A stretch of 64,000 nucleotides of DNA from Trichoplax sp. H2 (taxonomy: Eukaryota; Placozoa; Uniplacotomia; Trichoplacea). Numbering within the stretch: the stretch's first letter is position 1; every line of letters begins with the position of its first letter. Below the pieces are notes generated by a model that saw nothing but the letters and a program-made list of their open reading frames with translations, was not told the origin of the DNA and searched no databases. Made by a program: the position numbers and the translations under genes. Where the stretch lies: positions 1 through 64,000 of the forward strand of contig NOWV01000069.1 of the NCBI GenBank assembly GCA_003344405.1, written 5' to 3'. This document shows positions 59,613 to 64,000 of this stretch, piece after piece.

Positions 59613-62033
59613 GATCTAAGTACATACAAGTTTAATTGATATCAGCGTACGGACAAGCATTTTTACATGTTTATGTATTTGTAGATTCCTTAAAATTTAA
59701 GTTAATCATATTTAGTTTATGATAAAAGTATTTATTTATTTAATATAGTTACGTTATTTAATATCGATTCTTTTTGTAAAGAGACTAGCATATATTTATA
59801 TTTCTTTTGTGAGCAAGAAACCATCAAATACTTCACTTGAATCATACGTATGTGCACTATTTTCTGTAGTAATATTTATGATTTTAAAAGTTACATACCC
59901 AGATCTTAATCGCAAAGTATCACGGCAGCTTACAAAGTCGTATAGCGAAGGTTGAAATTTAAGAATTTTAATTTAAGATCTTGCACTGTTATTATTATTG
60001 TAGCTTTAATAAATTACTCCTTCGACTTGATTATATTAGATTTTTCTTAGTATCTTATTACCACAACATCCCTTACGATACAAGAAATAACACTATTTCT
60101 AGTAAGTTTTATTTTAATCCGTATGAATACTTTCCTAGCCTACGGTACAGCAATTGGATTCTTTACGAAGTACATACGCTTATGCGCAACACAATATAGC
60201 AGAACTATTTTCCCTTTCGATCGGTCACTATTCCATTTATAGATACTTTATCATTCGTAGTAAACATATTTACGGCGCTATTAGCATATTTTCAAATAAC
60301 AATCATGGTATTAAGTTATAAAATAAAAATATTTGAAGTAATAAACGATTTCCGAATAAAGACTTTCTCGATTACGAGCTCAATCATATTTTTATATTTC
60401 AAATGTCTACTTGAAACATTTACTATTTCGTCATAATATCATAAGGATTTACCATATCGATAACAAGAATAAATCTTAAAATAATACGTTATGTTTCCGA
60501 AAAGTTCAAAACAAAATGTTATTATAAGCTATAAATCTATTATATCTAAGTGATTTTTCATGACTACAATATAATACTTAGCATACTAAGAAACTGATTA
60601 CTTATTTGGGTTACAATTTAAGAATAGTGGGTAATATAATTTCGTTAAGAATTACATAGTGTAAGATTTTAATTCGAAAGATATGTTTAGTTGGTTTAAT
60701 ATTCTTGCTTCTTTTGTAGTAAACTAGAAGCAAATTTTGATCACAAAATAAAGTAAAAGTTATGTTACTTCGTCAAGAAATACCCCAAAAGCCTGATATT
60801 GTTGATCTAGATTCTAATTAAAGATTTTTAGCAATTCGCAGCAGATTTTTATAGTTGTATTCTGCATATAGTAGAAAGACATAATTTAGAACTGTCACAA
60901 ATATCTCCTGTTCGTGAGTGATTTTACTTTTCTAGTTACTATATTCTCATTATAAACTGACTACAACATTACTATCGAGAACGAACTACTTGAAAAATCT
61001 TAGTTTGTATTATATTTTATTAGTAAATATGTAAGAAAATCAAATGCAGGACTGTCAAATACAAATGAAATTAGGAACCGAGCAAGCTATTATAAGCTCA
61101 CCCTTTTGTACCCTAGGGGCAGGCCGTTATAGCATTACAGCGAATTTAGTTCTACTTATTTTATTAGGACTTGTATTAGTATCTCTTTACAATTGACAAC
61201 AGGACTCAGTATAGAAAAGTTTGTAAACAGCATTAATTAAAATAAATCTATTAATTAATGAATTAGAATCGCGAGGCTCTACACTTAATTAATATATTTC
61301 AACAGGTGCAATAAACTAACATTTGATTACTTGATACTGAGCCAAGTAATTCTATTCTATGGTAGCTTTATAGACAGTGCATTTTACATCTAACATTTAT
61401 AACCCGAACTTAATTAGCAATAATGAATTGCAACTAACAAAAATTGGTTAACAATTTTATAAGTAATTAGAACTATTAATTTAGCTTACGGCGACAGGCA
61501 CGGTAACACTCCTCCACAACAAAAGATTTTTTAACAAAGTCTAGATAACGCATCGGTAGCGCAATTCTGGCTACCAGGCCGATGTTTGATTTTGAAGTTT
61601 AGTTTGAGTTTGAATTCAAAGTTGTTAGTATCAATAATTTGGCGTTTATTGTATAATTATTACTCTCGTATGCAGTACTGAAACAGAGATGAGATATCAT
61701 AGCCTTAGTTGCAATGTCATGTATTACCATATTTCACTATAGTCTATTCTTAACACAAACTCATTTTCTATAATACTGTAGCATATTTCCATATGGAGAC
61801 GATATATGTTTTACCATAAATTTTATAGTCTTCTAATAATAATCTAGATTGATTTTAATAAAGAGATATTGCAATTTAGTAATGCACTTTAATTAAATTA
61901 CTCCCCCATAAAAAATTCTTTTCCGCTTAAGTATAATAATTTTACTAGTCGATCCCTTAAATTTAATCGGATATTGGCTCAGACTTTTAGTCAAAGTCGC
62001 TTCGCATAAGAATACCCAATTCTAACCTTATAT
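59613..62033. other. Intergenic spacer downstream of gene 4
   Basis: The gene 4 3' UTR lies at the left; the nearest AATAAA is about 400 bases after the stop, so the transcript end is uncertain. About 60.0-61.5 kb shows no supported gene or repeat. A tRNA-like remnant lies at 61540-61600, and the pseudogene begins near 62000. Confidence 0.6.
61540..61600 (+). other. tRNA-like remnant (possible SINE head)
   Basis: A stretch resembling a polymerase III A box and D arm (TAACGCATCGGTAGCGCA) is followed about 20 bases later by GTTTGATTTT, which resembles a degenerate B box. The anticodon arm does not fold with a seven-base loop and no acceptor stem pairs. It is therefore not a functional tRNA gene; a decayed tRNA-derived element is possible. 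Confidence 0.25.
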
Positions 62034-63311
62034 GGAAAACTTTTCTTACATGCCGTTCCATTATACTGCATGCGGTGACTTGCTATCAATGGCTAGACCA
62101 TCAATTGTAAATGATGCCAAAATTGATGTAACAGATAAAATTGGGTAAGTTTTGAATTAAAATCATCTATATTTTATCACTGGCTACTAGCAATTCCTAC
62201 ATTTTCAGTAATTTTAATAGTAAAAATCCAGTTTAAAAATTTTAATGAATTGATACTAACTTATTTCTGATCTAGAATATTCCTTTGCGTCTTGCCTGTG
62301 CTAATAGCTTTACAAATTTTAGTAAATTTATTAGTTGATCAAAACGCTGATCCAACATAGACCAATTATCGTGTTTAAACCTATCTGGATATTTGCATTG
62401 AGACCTATCAGTCTAAATTAGGGTCTGTTACTTTAAAAGGATAGTTTTATTTTATGTGCACCAGGAGTTTCTGACGAGACTATAAAAGGCTGGTGCCTGA
62501 AGATCCTTTTTAGTTAGTTAGTCGGTTAGATAGTTAACTAGTTTATCAATTGATATTTAATTGTAAAGATTATAATCTTGGGTGCCAAGATTTCTTCAGT
62601 AATAAATGATAGTAAATCTCTGACTATCTCGTCTACACTATCTGTGACGCTATAATTATACCATAGTATTCGATCGTTGGAACTGAATTATTTGGTGATA
62701 TAACTAATCTCACCTCTTTAAGTTAGTAAGTGACGTTCTCCGCAAGGATTGGTGTGTGTAGACTACTTTGTCACTATTGGTGTGTGACAGGGTCTAAAAT
62801 TGTTAAGAGTAAATAGCAAGTTGCCTGTCAAAAGTATAGCTAACAGTTGTTTTACTCATGGCATAGATGCCTATAAATTTGATTATGAGTTGATTAACTC
62901 TACCACCAAAAAAGTTTTGAAAAGTCGAGCTTATGATGGTTATTCCTCCATGGAAAGACTGATTGAAAATTACCAACTGTTGCTAAAGTCAGTAAATTCA
63001 CTAAAGAAAATTTTTGTTTCTTGTAAAATGAAATATCGATTATAACTCATAATCTCATTAAAGTTTTCGTTAAATTCTTGACTATTTAACAGGATGCTTC
63101 AGATAAATGTGCTATTCTTTCGAAAAATACTGTGGACGATTCCAAACAGGTCGATAAAAGAATTATGGTAGATTCTACTACAGTTGAAGCTAAAATTTAA
63201 GTACGAGAGATTTCTTTGAAAATTTAGGTAACATTTGATTTTCATTACTTGGAAAGCTTCCCAGAATATAAGCAACTCTAGAAAGTTAAAGATAAATATT
63301 TAGCCGTAAAG
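62034..63311 (+). pseudogene. Decayed copy of gene-3-type TRPA exons 12-16
   Basis: Exon-like blocks match gene 3: 62034-62144 (exon 12), about 62277-62440 (exon 13, interrupted), about 62911-62990 (exon 14), 63093-63149 (exon 15, intact 57 nt) and 63228-63311 (exon 16, 84 nt). Introns are retained, so this is a DNA-level duplicate and not a retrocopy. Lesions include loss of the AG before exons 12 and 14, a +1 frameshift and a TAG in exon 13, a TAG in exon 16, and a lost GT after exon 16. A solo LTR interrupts exon 13. After exon 16 the sequence jumps to the spacer that lies beyond gene 3, so the membrane exons are absent. Confidence 0.85.
62426..62789. mobile_element. Solo LTR of a retrotransposon, 364 bp
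   Basis: Starts TGTTAC and ends GTGACA, imperfect inverted termini of TG...CA type, and is flanked by GGGTC on both sides (62421-62425 and 62790-62794). Gene 3 shows the empty site with a single GGGTC at the same place. Inside are TATAAAAG at 62481-62488 and AATAAA at 62601-62606, in the order expected for U3-R-U5. No internal region or second LTR is present, so it is a recombined solo LTR. Family (Gypsy, Copia or BEL/Pao) not determined; a 5-bp target duplication is common in Gypsy, Copia and Pao elements. Confidence 0.85.
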
Positions 63312-63339
63312 ATAAAGCTTTTGTCTTAAAAGACTTCGC

Positions 63340-64000
63340 TAATATTCCCTGTCTAAATTATCAATCTTTCTGAAAATCCAATATAGACCTCAAATTTAAT
63401 AATTGTGCATTCATTGTACACTGAATGATCATATTGCAATTTCAGTATCTTTAGATTTATACCGTAAAAGCAATTTCAAATAGTGATTTAGTACAGTAAG
63501 AATAATAATAAGATATACGTGGATTCAATGGATATAATAAGTTTACAATTATACTTTATTCCAAAAGCTACAACAATTATTAATACAAGAATCACATGAA
63601 GAGGATTCTTTAAAGCCTTTATATTACTTTACGTGATGCACGTACACCTATAAATTTTAAAACTGTAGCTAAGTAAAACTATAGCCGAATTTTATCTGAG
63701 TTTTAGACAATTGGTGGACCGAGTTCGCATTATTTATTTAATGATAGTCGTTATAGCCTGTTATACACCTTCCTGAAGTTATCTTTTAAATAGATTTGAT
63801 CTAATTATGATGTTAAATGTAAACCATTAATATTTAAATAGATAATATGCAGTAAAATACTTAGTTGCCGAGAATTTATTACTTAAATTATTACAGCCAG
63901 TACTATACCGTAACTGGTTATAGTTGCCATACCTTATGCCGTATTAATTAATCTGACCCAAGCACAATAAATTTAATTGACTCTTTACTGAAGAATTGGA
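63340..64000. repeat. Copy of the gene 3 downstream spacer, running to the window end
   Basis: Aligns with 44870-45745 and probably continues beyond the window. It carries one unit of the 140-bp repeat present three times at 44991-45400. It follows the pseudogene directly, with the 3.6 kb holding exons 17-25 missing between them. Confidence 0.8.

Noticed and set aside
62034-63311. A sixth functional TRPA gene
   Set aside because: Frameshift, stop codons, three lost splice sites, an LTR insertion and absence of all membrane exons.

Overview
The window is eukaryotic nuclear DNA: strongly AT-rich, with many short introns (mostly about 150-600 bp, nearly all GT-AG) and no ribosome-binding-site-led open frames. 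Every confidently identified gene lies on the + strand and belongs to one family. It is a tandem array of TRPA1-type cation channels (16 ankyrin repeats, six membrane segments with a pore loop, and a cytoplasmic C-terminal coiled coil). The low GC, compact introns and lineage-specific TRPA expansion suggest an early-branching animal, most likely a placozoan such as Trichoplax/Hoilungia. That placement is an inference from genome style, not a database match.

Layout. Gene 0 (110-3977) is the 3' part of a channel whose ankyrin exons lie left of the window. Gene 1 (6317-17446), gene 2 (21366-32029), gene 3 (35843-44246) and gene 4 (47829-59612) are full length, each rebuilt here from 25 exons with intron positions and phases conserved among all copies. 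They encode about 1139, 1127, 1156 and 1148 residues, close to human TRPA1 (1119). The right end (about 62.0-63.3 kb) holds a decayed copy of gene-3-like exons 12-16. A solo LTR sits inside it, and it is followed by a copy of the spacer that lies downstream of gene 3.

Two subclades sit side by side. Genes 0-2 carry Glu in the selectivity filter (GEL). Genes 1 and 2 have Ser where human TRPA1 has reactive Cys641; that exon is outside the window for gene 0. Genes 3 and 4 keep Asp (GDI) and the Cys641-equivalent, and have a 27-nt longer S3-S4 exon. None of the four full-length genes has a Cys at the C621 or C665 positions, while the K710-equivalent is kept in all five. Gene 2 has an in-frame TAA at codon 6 and a destroyed splice donor after the pore/S6 exon, so it is either a young pseudogene or a truncated or alternatively spliced channel.

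The spacers and long introns hold no second convincing gene. They contain dispersed repeats (one family in gene 2 introns 1 and 4 and downstream of gene 2; a 0.6-kb intergenic pair; a 565-bp pair at 18.2 and 50.3 kb), several local tandem duplications, and two perfect hairpins.
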